Positions 7,601 to 16,734 of a DNA stretch of 64,000 bases are shown here, piece by piece. Position numbers and translations under genes: made by a program. The notes under the pieces are model-generated. The model saw nothing but the letters and a program-made list of their open reading frames with translations, was not told where the DNA came from and searched no databases. Positions within the stretch are counted from its first letter, which is position 1. Every line of letters starts with the position of its first letter. Source of the DNA: Mageeibacillus sp. UBA6976 (GTDB lineage Bacteria; Bacillota; Clostridia; Saccharofermentanales; Saccharofermentanaceae); NCBI GenBank assembly GCA_002450155.1, contig DJYO01000032.1, forward strand, positions 1 to 64,000, written 5' to 3'.

Positions 7601-10600
7601 TCAAACCTCAATAAATTGTCCGTATCTTACAAGGTAGATCAGCTTGCGGCTTACCTTCATGTTTGAAGCTTCGCAGGCAAGAGCATAACTCTCAAGCTGG
7701 AAAGCATGCCGCTTTGCTGCCTCTGCAGCCCTAAGTTCCTTATCAGGGAAGTCCGAGAGATCATCTGTCTTGTAATCCAGGATGACATATCCGTCATTAT
7801 CCTTGTAGATAAGATCGATGATACCCTGGACCAGAGCAAAGCCGTCGCTTCCTTCTATTACTCCGGAATCTTCTGTTACAGGGGGCACTGCAAAGAGGAT
7901 ATGCTTCTCTGCAAATGCCTCGTCCCGTTCTTCTGCTTCCAATAGTTTTGCGGCTACATCACTTTCTGCGAAAAGGACTATCCCCTTCTCAAATTCAAGA
8001 GCAACCTTGACCGGATTCTCATCGCCATATTCCTTAAACAGGCCGGCATCTGTAAGTTCCCTTATCTCAGCTTCGAGCTGCTCGGGATGCTCCCTGATCC
8101 TGGCAAGATCTATAAAAGACATTATCCTGTGGAGGATCGTTCCCTTGGATGCGGCAGAGAGCCTGTCTCCTATACTCTCAAAATCTGAAGGAGGAGTGAT
8201 CTCAAGATCCACATGAGGCGTTCTTTCTATCTTGCCTTCATTCCTCTCGAAAGATGTAACGGAGGTCTTGAACGGAATACTTGTCTCGGAATCGTATTTA
8301 TATTTCCCTGCCTTCAATTTACCTTTATCGTCAAACTGAACCAGTTCTATCAGAGGATCCATGCCCTTGTCTTCTATCTTCACGGTATCAGGCTTTGTCT
8401 CAACAGGATCACTTATCAGTACAAATTCAAATCCCTTATTCAGCACATTGCCTTTGCAGTCTTCATAATCAACTTCATGCTCAACAGAAGTCTCATCAGA
8501 TAACAGCCCTGTAAGGCAAAGACTGTTACTGGCTCTTGCTATACAGCTATAGAATGTGTAACTCATCTTTGTATTCCCGAAGAGCCAGTATTCTCTGTCA
8601 AACTTCTCCCCCTTATAGTCAGAAGCCCTTGATATGGCATTTGCAAATGATTCGGGGATGAGATTGTCCTTGCTGCCATATCCATAAGCGGATACTACTG
8701 ATAAAGCCTTCTCCGCTCTGGTGAGTGCAACATAGAGAAGTCTTTGTTTCTCCGCGTTGGATGCTATCTTCAGCTTGTCCTGATATACGACTTGCTCAAA
8801 TGAAGGATGTCTTGCGATCTTATCGTAGTCATAGGCATCGATAATGAAACCGTCGTTCTTATCGAACATCAGCTGGGTAACACCATCTGTCTTATCATCC
8901 TTATCATCAAGAGCAAAGATAAGATACTTGAATTCCAGACCCTTACTCTTATGAACATTCATAACGGTTATCTTGTTCTTGTCATTATCCTTGATCTCGA
9001 TATTGGCATCTGTCTTGATAACTACCTTCATCTCCTCAAGGCCGTCTGCTATGCCTGATATATCTGTTCCAAACCTCTTGAAATTAGATGCGAGCCAGTC
9101 CTTAAGGAAATCAAGCTTGGAAGAGTCTCCTTCCTTTGCAGCGACTGTCGCCTTGATATTAGTCTCGGCAAAGATAAGCTCGATTATTCCGTCGATATCC
9201 ATGGTCATGCACTGGGAACGGATATCGTCATAGGAGTTAATAAAATCAGAAACCTTGATCTTGAGTTCTCCGTCAGGACCTGATGCCGCATACTGCTCAA
9301 GCCTTACCTTAAGAGGCGCTCTGAGATATTCAGAGTGCTTCTTATCGGCAAAGAATGCCTGCAGGCTGCCTAATTCCTTGACCGAGAAATTGGATATGCT
9401 GTAATTAGAGAGCATAACGGATACCAGATAATCATCGCGAAGCTCATTGCCAAGACTTATTATAAAGTTGATCAGTCTATGGATATCAATATCCTCGAAG
9501 ATGCTTGTTGTAGTCCTGCCTGCTGCCTTAAGCCCTCTGTCATTAAGATAATTGGTTATAGTCTCTGCCTTGCCCTTGGTGGTTGTAAGAACATAGATAT
9601 CCTTAAGCTCTACGCCGTCCATCTCAAGATAATGTCTTACCTCAGACTCTACTCCGATACAAAGAGCCTTGGTCTCGGGCTTCATGTGTTCGTAGTCTTC
9701 TGCATCGTTTTTGCCGTCACCTGTGTCGCCGAAATAATTGCCTGCAGAATCTTCTATCTTGGAGTGATCTACCAAAACAACTCTGGGTATGGGACCGTTC
9801 TTAACTTTCTCCGGGTCTGATGGGATATTAAAGCGCTGTGTGCTGTCATATTCGATCTCTGAGCCCTTCTCGGTCATGGCCTGTTTAAAGATGAAGTTGA
9901 CGAAGGATAAGATCTCCTCAGTGCTTCTGTGATTCTCTGTAAGCAGCAGGAGCTTACCCTTGGACGGGTCTTCTAACTGCTTCATCTTGCTGGCAAACAT
10001 CTCCGGGTCTGCATGTCTGAACTTATAGATGCTCTGCTTGATGTCACCTACTCTGAAGATATTGCCCTCAGGTCTTGATATAAGCTCGATTATCTTGTCC
10101 TGAAGTCTGGTGTTGTCCTGGTATTCGTCGATAAAGATCTCATCGAATTTATCGCGGTAGAATGTTGCGGCTTCTTCCTGTTTTACTATGGCATGGGCAG
10201 CATGCTCCTGGTCATTGAAATCCATACCATGGATCAAAGCCTTGCTGCTTGCAAAGATCTCATCCATACGTCTGATTATACCTGCCAGCGCTCTGATAGC
10301 CCTGGTTCCGTCCTTCTGGGCCTGAAGCAGATTATCGGTATCAAGCTTAAGAAGGAGCCTGCATGAAGGCGGAAGCTCGTATCCGGTCTTCTTACCGCTA
10401 CACTTATCTGCCCCGAAACTGAAGAGAGCATATAAGGGTTCGTAGATCTTATCCATAAGACCAATATCGAGATCCTTGCTCCTGGAAATAGGCCCTATGC
10501 TGAAATCCTTAAGCTCACGCGCCCTTGCAACAGCCTTGATCTTATCCTGAATATCAGCATCGCTGTCACATACGGATATAACACTGTCCAGGTAGTCTGA

Positions 10601-11455
10601 GATCCAGTCCAGGAGTTCGTCTGCCTCCCTTGCCTGATCGTAACCATCCCTATTCTTGTTAGTTTTGGTAGTAATATAGTAACGGGGGTCAGCATAGTAG
10701 AAGTCTCTTGCGCCTCCTGCTCCGAATATCCCCTCTCTTATCTTCCTCAGATGATCTACAGTCATTGTAAGAGGAGACTCTTCGTCATCTGCATAGTGAA
10801 GCTCTCCCTTGCTGTCCCGTTCTTCTCTTATGGCAACAAATCTGTCAACCTCATCAAGATAGTCAGGGATACTCCTTAGAGTGTCGTAGCAGCTGTTAAT
10901 AAAATCCAACAGAGAATTATCGCTTCTGCCGTCACCGAATCTGCGGGACAGATAAGAGAAATCATCCCCTTCTGTACTGTTAAATGCTGCTTCCTGAACT
11001 GCTAAGTCTGCAGCTGCGTGCTGAAGCAAGGCTCCTATGTTCTCATCAAGAACGATATTACCCGGCTCAAAAAGCTCTGCATCGTCTCCATCTGCGATGC
11101 AATACCCCTTCTCCTTGATAACTCTGGCACAGAAGCTGTCGAAGGTCTGGATATAGCAGCTTGGGAGAAGATCTATCTGGGCAGATAAAAGCCTTGCGAC
11201 CTCCATATCGCCTCTTGTCTTGGCTTCCTCTGCTGCCTTCTTAAGACTTGCTTCCAGCTTCTCAAGCATATGAGCTGCAGCGTCAACAGTAAAAGTAACT
11301 ACCAGCATACGGTCGATGGATAAACCCTTATTCAGGATCTCGTGGATTATCCGGCCTACCATCGAGGTCGTTTTTCCCGAACCTGCCGCAGCTGCTACAA
11401 GTATATTGTCCCTGTTGTTTTCAACTACATTCTTTTGTTCGTTCGTATATTCCAT
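7601..11455 (-). CDS. addA: ATP-dependent helicase/nuclease subunit AddA
   Basis: A 1284-residue UvrD-type helicase with a RecB-type nuclease end. Walker A is AAAGSGKTT near residue 22. Helicase motifs include DEYQDN (motif II), GDIKQSIYKFRHAD (motif III), NVHKSKGLEF (motif V) and LLYVALTRAEKAL (motif VI). The C-terminal nuclease shows GTILHRIM, then GIIDLIY and ILDYKTDD, the D/DYKT catalytic signature. With AddB it resects double-strand breaks and responds to Chi in Firmicutes. Its ATG lies one base after the addB stop. It converges on tadA stop-to-stop (TGATCA), so any terminator must lie inside the neighbouring gene. Confidence 0.96.
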   Translation of the reverse strand: MEYTNEQKNVVENNRDNILVAAAAGSGKTTSMVGRIIHEILNKGLSIDRMLVVTFTVDAAAHMLEKLEASLKKAAEEAKTRGDMEVARLLSAQIDLLPSCYIQTFDSFCARVIKEKGYCIADGDDAELFEPGNIVLDENIGALLQHAAADLAVQEAAFNSTEGDDFSYLSRRFGDGRSDNSLLDFINSCYDTLRSIPDYLDEVDRFVAIREERDSKGELHYADDEESPLTMTVDHLRKIREGIFGAGGARDFYYADPRYYITTKTNKNRDGYDQAREADELLDWISDYLDSVISVCDSDADIQDKIKAVARARELKDFSIGPISRSKDLDIGLMDKIYEPLYALFSFGADKCSGKKTGYELPPSCRLLLKLDTDNLLQAQKDGTRAIRALAGIIRRMDEIFASSKALIHGMDFNDQEHAAHAIVKQEEAATFYRDKFDEIFIDEYQDNTRLQDKIIELISRPEGNIFRVGDIKQSIYKFRHADPEMFASKMKQLEDPSKGKLLLLTENHRSTEEILSFVNFIFKQAMTEKGSEIEYDSTQRFNIPSDPEKVKNGPIPRVVLVDHSKIEDSAGNYFGDTGDGKNDAEDYEHMKPETKALCIGVESEVRHYLEMDGVELKDIYVLTTTKGKAETITNYLNDRGLKAAGRTTTSIFEDIDIHRLINFIISLGNELRDDYLVSVMLSNYSISNFSVKELGSLQAFFADKKHSEYLRAPLKVRLEQYAASGPDGELKIKVSDFINSYDDIRSQCMTMDIDGIIELIFAETNIKATVAAKEGDSSKLDFLKDWLASNFKRFGTDISGIADGLEEMKVVIKTDANIEIKDNDKNKITVMNVHKSKGLEFKYLIFALDDKDDKTDGVTQLMFDKNDGFIIDAYDYDKIARHPSFEQVVYQDKLKIASNAEKQRLLYVALTRAEKALSVVSAYGYGSKDNLIPESFANAISRASDYKGEKFDREYWLFGNTKMSYTFYSCIARASNSLCLTGLLSDETSVEHEVDYEDCKGNVLNKGFEFVLISDPVETKPDTVKIEDKGMDPLIELVQFDDKGKLKAGKYKYDSETSIPFKTSVTSFERNEGKIERTPHVDLEITPPSDFESIGDRLSAASKGTILHRIMSFIDLARIREHPEQLEAEIRELTDAGLFKEYGDENPVKVALEFEKGIVLFAESDVAAKLLEAEERDEAFAEKHILFAVPPVTEDSGVIEGSDGFALVQGIIDLIYKDNDGYVILDYKTDDLSDFPDKELRAAEAAKRHAFQLESYALACEASNMKVSRKLIYLVRYGQFIEV

Positions 11456-11456
11456 G

Positions 11457-14400
11457 TTATTTTTCCCCGCTTAACTTCTTCCTCATATAAATGAATGCAC
11501 CGGCCTCGTCCTTCTTAAACGAACGGTTATAAGGAGCATAATCAGAAGCTTTGATATCATCCCTTTTGGCATCAGCTTCCTTGATCTCCTCGGAATAGTC
11601 AGGAGCTTTCTTAAACTTCGGATTTGAAGGAATATTGCCACATGTTCCAGCAAACGGACAGTAAGAACAGGTCCTGTTCTTGGGTACTGCGGTAACAGCC
11701 TGGGCCTTGCCTTCGATTATATCTGCAACGCCATCCTTGACCATCTTGTCTGCATAAGCCATAGCAGTCTTGATCTGCGCGGGTGAATACCCGGCATTAT
11801 TAGGTCTGCACTTAAGTTCCTCACCATCCGGGGGAGTCTTGATACCCAACAGGGAATATCCGTAATCATCGACTTCTGAACCATTGATCCCGAGTTTCAG
11901 AGCGTATGAATAAAGAGGGAGCTGTATCTGTATTCCGGCAAGCAGATCCTTGATATTAACCTTCTTATCACCGGTCTTATAGTCTTGTATCCTCAAGTGC
12001 TTGACGCCATCAATGTCCTTCGAGTCAAATCTGTCGATAAAACCTCTAAAGAGGATCTCTTTGCCATCTGATACAAAGTTAAGGTCTGTGAGAGGCAGTG
12101 GCGAATCAGGATCTCCTATCCTCTGCTCAAAGCCTGTAGGCAGATAACCGCTCTCTATGCATTCTGACAGGATATCACCTATCATTACATCCGCCATACG
12201 CCTGATCTTTACTCCTCTGTTAGTATCAAACTCACGGGTAGCCTCAGTCTTATCTGCATTCATAGTGCCGGGAATATCCGCGTCTTTCAAAGAGAAGAGA
12301 TATCCTTCTGCTATGATCTCACGCCTGTCTTCCTCGGAATCTATTATCTTCCTGGCGTTCTTCTCGAATTCTTCAAAACTGCAGCCTTCGGGCGCCAGCT
12401 TACTAACCACATATTGGAATACCGCATGAGCGAAAGTACCGAAGTCTGATACTGCCGGCTTAGTGTGATCCTCTCTCTCATCGATCTTAAGCATCTTCCT
12501 TAACATGTAGCTGAAAGGACAGGTATAGTAACTCTCGATAGCGGACACGCTGGTATTAAGGCCTGCTGTCTGGACCTTACTACCGTCTTCTTTCTCTGTG
12601 GTAAAGACAAGGAGCTTATCCATATCGGCCTTGTCTATAGATGCAGTGGCATAGTTGTGAATGGACTTGACTGCAACGCCGATACTAGGATTGGTAAAGG
12701 TGTTTACGGGGACCTTACCGGGGGTTACAAACCTCAGAAGATGCTCATATACCCTGCTGTATGCCTTGCCGAACTCACTGCACATATAGATGATATCGCT
12801 TACGCAGCCTAACATCTGGCAGCAGGATACAAACTCTTCGCGGTTCTTAAGCTCTGATTTGTCAGGCAGCTTAATAGACTCGCTGGAATCTGACAGTCTC
12901 TTAAGCTCATTGCGGCTCAGGAGTCCTTCGTTATAGCGCTTATAAGGGAAGTTATCCCTTGTAGCTCCCAATATGAACATAACCTTACATGGTGTTGTAA
13001 AGGCATGTTCCGGCGTTGTAATCTCAATGGAATCCACCTTAAGCGGGATGGTGCCCTCGATCTGATTCCTCATGTCTATCCTTATAAGAGATAAAAAGGC
13101 CTTCTGGGTGATCGCCACATCGTTCATCTCGTGTCTGAAAGCTGTAAGCAGGCTTACCATCTCCTGATATCCGCTCTTAAGAGCGACAGACTCAGAATGA
13201 TCCTTCTTGTCATCTAATTCCTCGATAAGTGCCTTGATATATGCCTGCCTGTCCTCGCCTCCGAGATAGTCCAGCAACAGATCTGCCTTGGATGCTATGG
13301 TGGGAGCATCATTAACGTCCTCGCAGATCTGCCTTAGTTCCAGAAGTTTCGGGAGGACTTTAGCTGCAAAGAACTCCCCTGCCGGTACCATATAACCGCC
13401 GTCATCAGCTATTCTTATCTTATTGTTAGCCTCCCCGTGGTAATTAGCTTCATTAAAGATCCTGCTGCCATCTGTAAGACACATTGCCACACAGTAATTA
13501 TCGAAGCCGTCAGCTATACGGGGAGATATATTGAGCATACCGCAGCGCATTGCCTTAAGGAGCAGATCCAAGGGATAGCCACGCATGGGCAATTCCAGGA
13601 TAAGCCTGATGAACAATGGAACAATGGTTCCTGCGAGCTCTATCTTCTTATCTACAAAGATCTCAAGACCGTATTTCCTGGAGCAGCTCCTGAGCCTGCC
13701 TACCAGTTCCTCGTCGCAGCAGACAACTCTTATATCCTTATATCGGTATGCATTATCGCCACGGGTGAGATTGATTATCTCGTTGAACATATAGCAGATA
13801 CGGTCGTCAACACCTGCAAATTCAGCAAGCTTAATATTGGCATCAGCGTTTATACCCTTAAGATCAGTATCAAATGCAAAGGACTCCACTATCCTCCGAA
13901 GGTCCTCTGAAGTATCAGGCTTATATTCGAAGACCGATTCCACGGCACCCTCCTCAAGGAGCCTGTCTGCAAACTCGCTTCCGCATTTATAGAAAGGAGA
14001 TGTCTGATCTGTCCTGGGATCACCAGTGGATAGAGGATAGAAATCAAGAACTGCTCCAAGTCTGGAGAGATTCTTGACCAGGCGCAGCTCCTGAGGTGTA
14101 AAGAGTCTGTTGTTGCCAAACCCGATAAATACATATCTTGCCTTAAGATACTGCCTGATCTGCCTGTATCTTCTGGATTTAAGGATACCGGGATCTGAAA
14201 TTATCTCACCTGTTATATCTGCTGCAACAGCTATGGGGTCTGTCAGGAGCAGGAGTCCATATTCGGAATTGATATTCTCGATCTCGCTCATAAGGAGCCT
14301 GATATCCTGGAGTTTCTTGGTATATTCATCCGGTTCATCCGGCGAGGCAGAAGCCTTGATCGCTTCATCCAGTTCCTTGATACCTATGCCGTAACGGGAG

Positions 14401-14825
14401 AAATCTCCCATGAGAGCGATTATGGAATTAATATATTCAAACCTGTTCGCGAGTTTACCGAAGGTCTTAAATTCCCCCTTACGCCTAACAAAAGAAGCAT
14501 ATATCGCATTGCGGAGGATTATATCGCTGCCGCTTCCGGCAACGGACCTGCCACAGCAATCCAGCAGGCATCCAGCAAGCCTGTGAAAACTGAGGATATC
14601 TCCGTTTGTAAGAGACGATATAACTGTAATACCACCGCTTGTAACTCTGGAGTCCGGTTCCTCAGAGGATCGGTATTCTATAACCTCTCTCTCGATCTGA
14701 GCCTTGGCAAACTCGGGAACGATAAAGATAAGATCCCTGTTATCTGATGCACATTCACTGAAAGCCTGTTGGATAATGCCACGTGTAATACAGCCAATGC
14801 CGCTGTAGCGATGAATATTGATCAT
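11457..14825 (-). CDS. addB: ATP-dependent helicase/nuclease subunit AddB
   Basis: About 1122 residues. The C-terminal nuclease domain carries the iron-sulfur cysteine set: one cysteine in YYTCPFSYMLRK and three in CSYCPFAGTC, flanking the catalytic IQDYKTG segment. The N-terminus aligns with the AddB P-loop region but the lysine is lost: RYSGIGCIT stands where GRSGSGKT is expected, so ATP binding there is doubtful. ATG at 14825 is chosen because GAGGTG lies eight bases ahead; the TTG six bases upstream is too close to that site. It is first in an addB-addA operon. Confidence 0.92.
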   Translation of the reverse strand: MINIHRYSGIGCITRGIIQQAFSECASDNRDLIFIVPEFAKAQIEREVIEYRSSEEPDSRVTSGGITVISSLTNGDILSFHRLAGCLLDCCGRSVAGSGSDIILRNAIYASFVRRKGEFKTFGKLANRFEYINSIIALMGDFSRYGIGIKELDEAIKASASPDEPDEYTKKLQDIRLLMSEIENINSEYGLLLLTDPIAVAADITGEIISDPGILKSRRYRQIRQYLKARYVFIGFGNNRLFTPQELRLVKNLSRLGAVLDFYPLSTGDPRTDQTSPFYKCGSEFADRLLEEGAVESVFEYKPDTSEDLRRIVESFAFDTDLKGINADANIKLAEFAGVDDRICYMFNEIINLTRGDNAYRYKDIRVVCCDEELVGRLRSCSRKYGLEIFVDKKIELAGTIVPLFIRLILELPMRGYPLDLLLKAMRCGMLNISPRIADGFDNYCVAMCLTDGSRIFNEANYHGEANNKIRIADDGGYMVPAGEFFAAKVLPKLLELRQICEDVNDAPTIASKADLLLDYLGGEDRQAYIKALIEELDDKKDHSESVALKSGYQEMVSLLTAFRHEMNDVAITQKAFLSLIRIDMRNQIEGTIPLKVDSIEITTPEHAFTTPCKVMFILGATRDNFPYKRYNEGLLSRNELKRLSDSSESIKLPDKSELKNREEFVSCCQMLGCVSDIIYMCSEFGKAYSRVYEHLLRFVTPGKVPVNTFTNPSIGVAVKSIHNYATASIDKADMDKLLVFTTEKEDGSKVQTAGLNTSVSAIESYYTCPFSYMLRKMLKIDEREDHTKPAVSDFGTFAHAVFQYVVSKLAPEGCSFEEFEKNARKIIDSEEDRREIIAEGYLFSLKDADIPGTMNADKTEATREFDTNRGVKIRRMADVMIGDILSECIESGYLPTGFEQRIGDPDSPLPLTDLNFVSDGKEILFRGFIDRFDSKDIDGVKHLRIQDYKTGDKKVNIKDLLAGIQIQLPLYSYALKLGINGSEVDDYGYSLLGIKTPPDGEELKCRPNNAGYSPAQIKTAMAYADKMVKDGVADIIEGKAQAVTAVPKNRTCSYCPFAGTCGNIPSNPKFKKAPDYSEEIKEADAKRDDIKASDYAPYNRSFKKDEAGAFIYMRKKLSGEK

Positions 14826-15020
14826 AAGCAAAACACCTCAATAAAGATATTGTAATGCACATTAGAAATATTTCTATATTTTCTTCTAGAAGTTAACAGT
14901 GATATGACCTAATATTAGTTCACTTAAAGATCTACAGGATATCCTGTTTCAAAATCCTGCATGATCATTCATCCTGTTCCGGATATAACCTTGGGTTTGT
15001 ATTGCATTTTTGAATATAAT

Positions 15021-15050
15021 TTGGGGTACATTTAATCTTCCGTGTATAAT
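15021..15050 (+). promoter_or_regulatory. Promoter of the ChW-repeat L,D-transpeptidase gene
   Basis: -35 TTGGGG (15021-15026), 18-base spacer, -10 TATAAT (15045-15050), then about 25 bases to the ATG at 15082. The rest of the 14826-15020 gap must also hold the addB promoter on the other strand, but I see no clear -35/-10 pair there. Confidence 0.5.
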
Positions 15051-15081
15051 TGCTTTATATCTATTTTTTACGGAGTTATCT

Positions 15082-16734
15082 ATGTCTCTTAAAAATCTCT
15101 TCAGGCATATCTCTGCCTTGCTCATAATAGCTCTATTGCTCGGCCTGTTTTCCGTTCCTTCTTTTGCAGAGAGCAGCGATATATCCCTAAGTGGCACATG
15201 CCATGTTCAAAATATCGGCGATACGAAGGGAGAGTGGGACGAAGACTCCGGCACTCTTACCCTGGGCACCCGGGGCAGGTCATTAAGAGTAGAAGCCGTT
15301 AGCATTAACCTTAATAACCAGACCGGTATCGAAGGCTCCATAAGATACAGAGTACACATACAAAACATCGGCTGGCAGGAACCAAGGAATAACGGGACTG
15401 AAGCAGGAACAAGAGGACGGGCGCTGAGACTTGAAGGCATCAGAATAGAGCTTACGGGAGAACTTGCCAAGTACTATACGGTGGAATATGCAGTTCATAT
15501 ACAAGACTATGGCGACGCCCAGGGTTTTGTATCTGACGGTGCTCTGGCAGGAACCACAGGAGAATCCAAGAGGCTGGAGGAATTAAAGATAAGGATCATC
15601 CCCCGGGGCAGCGGTAACGATACATCCGTAAAGTACAGGGTCCACAGACAGGACCTGGGCTGGGAGACTTCCTGGAAAGCTGACGGCGATCTGTCTGGAA
15701 CGACAGGTCAGGCAAAAAGGCTTGAAGGCATAGAGATCCACCTGGCTGGCAATCAATACGAAGGCGGCATTACATACAAGACTCATATCCAGAACATAGG
15801 CTGGGAATCAACCTGGCAGTCTGACGGCGGCATGAGCGGCACCCAGGGCCAAAGCTTAAGACTGGAAGCAATAGAGATCATGCTGACGGGAGAAATAGCC
15901 GGCCATTACGATGTCTATTACAGGGTCCATGCCCAGGATTACGGCTGGCTGGGCTGGGCAAAGAACGGCGAGATGAGCGGAACTTCAGGAGAGAGCAAAA
16001 GACTTGAAGCGATACAGATAGTTCTGGTCCCCAAAGGAGAACCTACTCCCGGCGATATTCTCGGTATTAAGAGCACAATAGACCTCCCTGTACCTCCAAA
16101 GGGCCTTTCACCTCAATGGGTGCGGGATCTGCCCGAAGCAAAGAATAAAGATGTGACAGAGCTTGTTATCGTATCCTGCAGCGGGATGAACAGCTCAGAC
16201 TGCACGGTATCCTTACATATAAGAGACAATAACGGCTATTGGATCTGTCTTCTTGAGACGCCGGGCTATGTAGGAAGATACGGCCTTATAGATCCTGATA
16301 TCCGGGTAGAGGGCTGCAAGAGGACTCCTACCGGGACCTACAGATTTACTATGGCCTTCGGCATAGCATCTGACCCGGGAAGCGCACTTCCTTACACCAA
16401 AGTTACGAGCGACCTTTACTGGTCTGGTGACGGAAGGCCCGGCTGGCACTATAACGAGATGGTAAGCATCAAGGATTACCCGGGGCTTAATACATCAAAC
16501 AGCGAGCATCTTATCAACTACACCAAGGCATATCAGTATTGCCTTAATATCGGATTCAATGAGGAGGGTATCTCCCCCAGGGGCTCTGCTATCTTCCTGC
16601 ACTGCTTTGGAAACAACCGCTACACCTCGGGGTGCGTTGCAGTATCAAAGGATTCAATGATAAAGATCCTGCAGACTGCAGGACCTCATAGCCTTATCGT
16701 TATAAATACAGCTGAAGCTCTGGGAGCTACCTGA
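15082..16734 (+). CDS. Secreted L,D-transpeptidase with six ChW repeats
   Basis: A 550-residue exported protein. A signal peptide (residues 1-31, ending PSFAES) is followed by six tandem ChW (clostridial hydrophobic) repeats of about 45-50 residues, each with the pattern VHxQxxGW...GTxGxxxRLEAIxI. Repeats 1 and 3 have D in place of the tryptophan. A YkuD-type domain follows, with the catalytic signature HCFG...TSGCVAVS (nucleophile about C518). YkuD enzymes make 3-3 peptidoglycan crosslinks or attach proteins. ChW repeats probably bind the cell wall or other surface polymers. ATG at 15082 is preferred over one at 15010 because GGAG lies seven bases ahead and the signal peptide then starts correctly. 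The 3' end overlaps that of the convergent ATPase gene by eight bases. Confidence 0.88.
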   Translation: MSLKNLFRHISALLIIALLLGLFSVPSFAESSDISLSGTCHVQNIGDTKGEWDEDSGTLTLGTRGRSLRVEAVSINLNNQTGIEGSIRYRVHIQNIGWQEPRNNGTEAGTRGRALRLEGIRIELTGELAKYYTVEYAVHIQDYGDAQGFVSDGALAGTTGESKRLEELKIRIIPRGSGNDTSVKYRVHRQDLGWETSWKADGDLSGTTGQAKRLEGIEIHLAGNQYEGGITYKTHIQNIGWESTWQSDGGMSGTQGQSLRLEAIEIMLTGEIAGHYDVYYRVHAQDYGWLGWAKNGEMSGTSGESKRLEAIQIVLVPKGEPTPGDILGIKSTIDLPVPPKGLSPQWVRDLPEAKNKDVTELVIVSCSGMNSSDCTVSLHIRDNNGYWICLLETPGYVGRYGLIDPDIRVEGCKRTPTGTYRFTMAFGIASDPGSALPYTKVTSDLYWSGDGRPGWHYNEMVSIKDYPGLNTSNSEHLINYTKAYQYCLNIGFNEEGISPRGSAIFLHCFGNNRYTSGCVAVSKDSMIKILQTAGPHSLIVINTAEALGAT

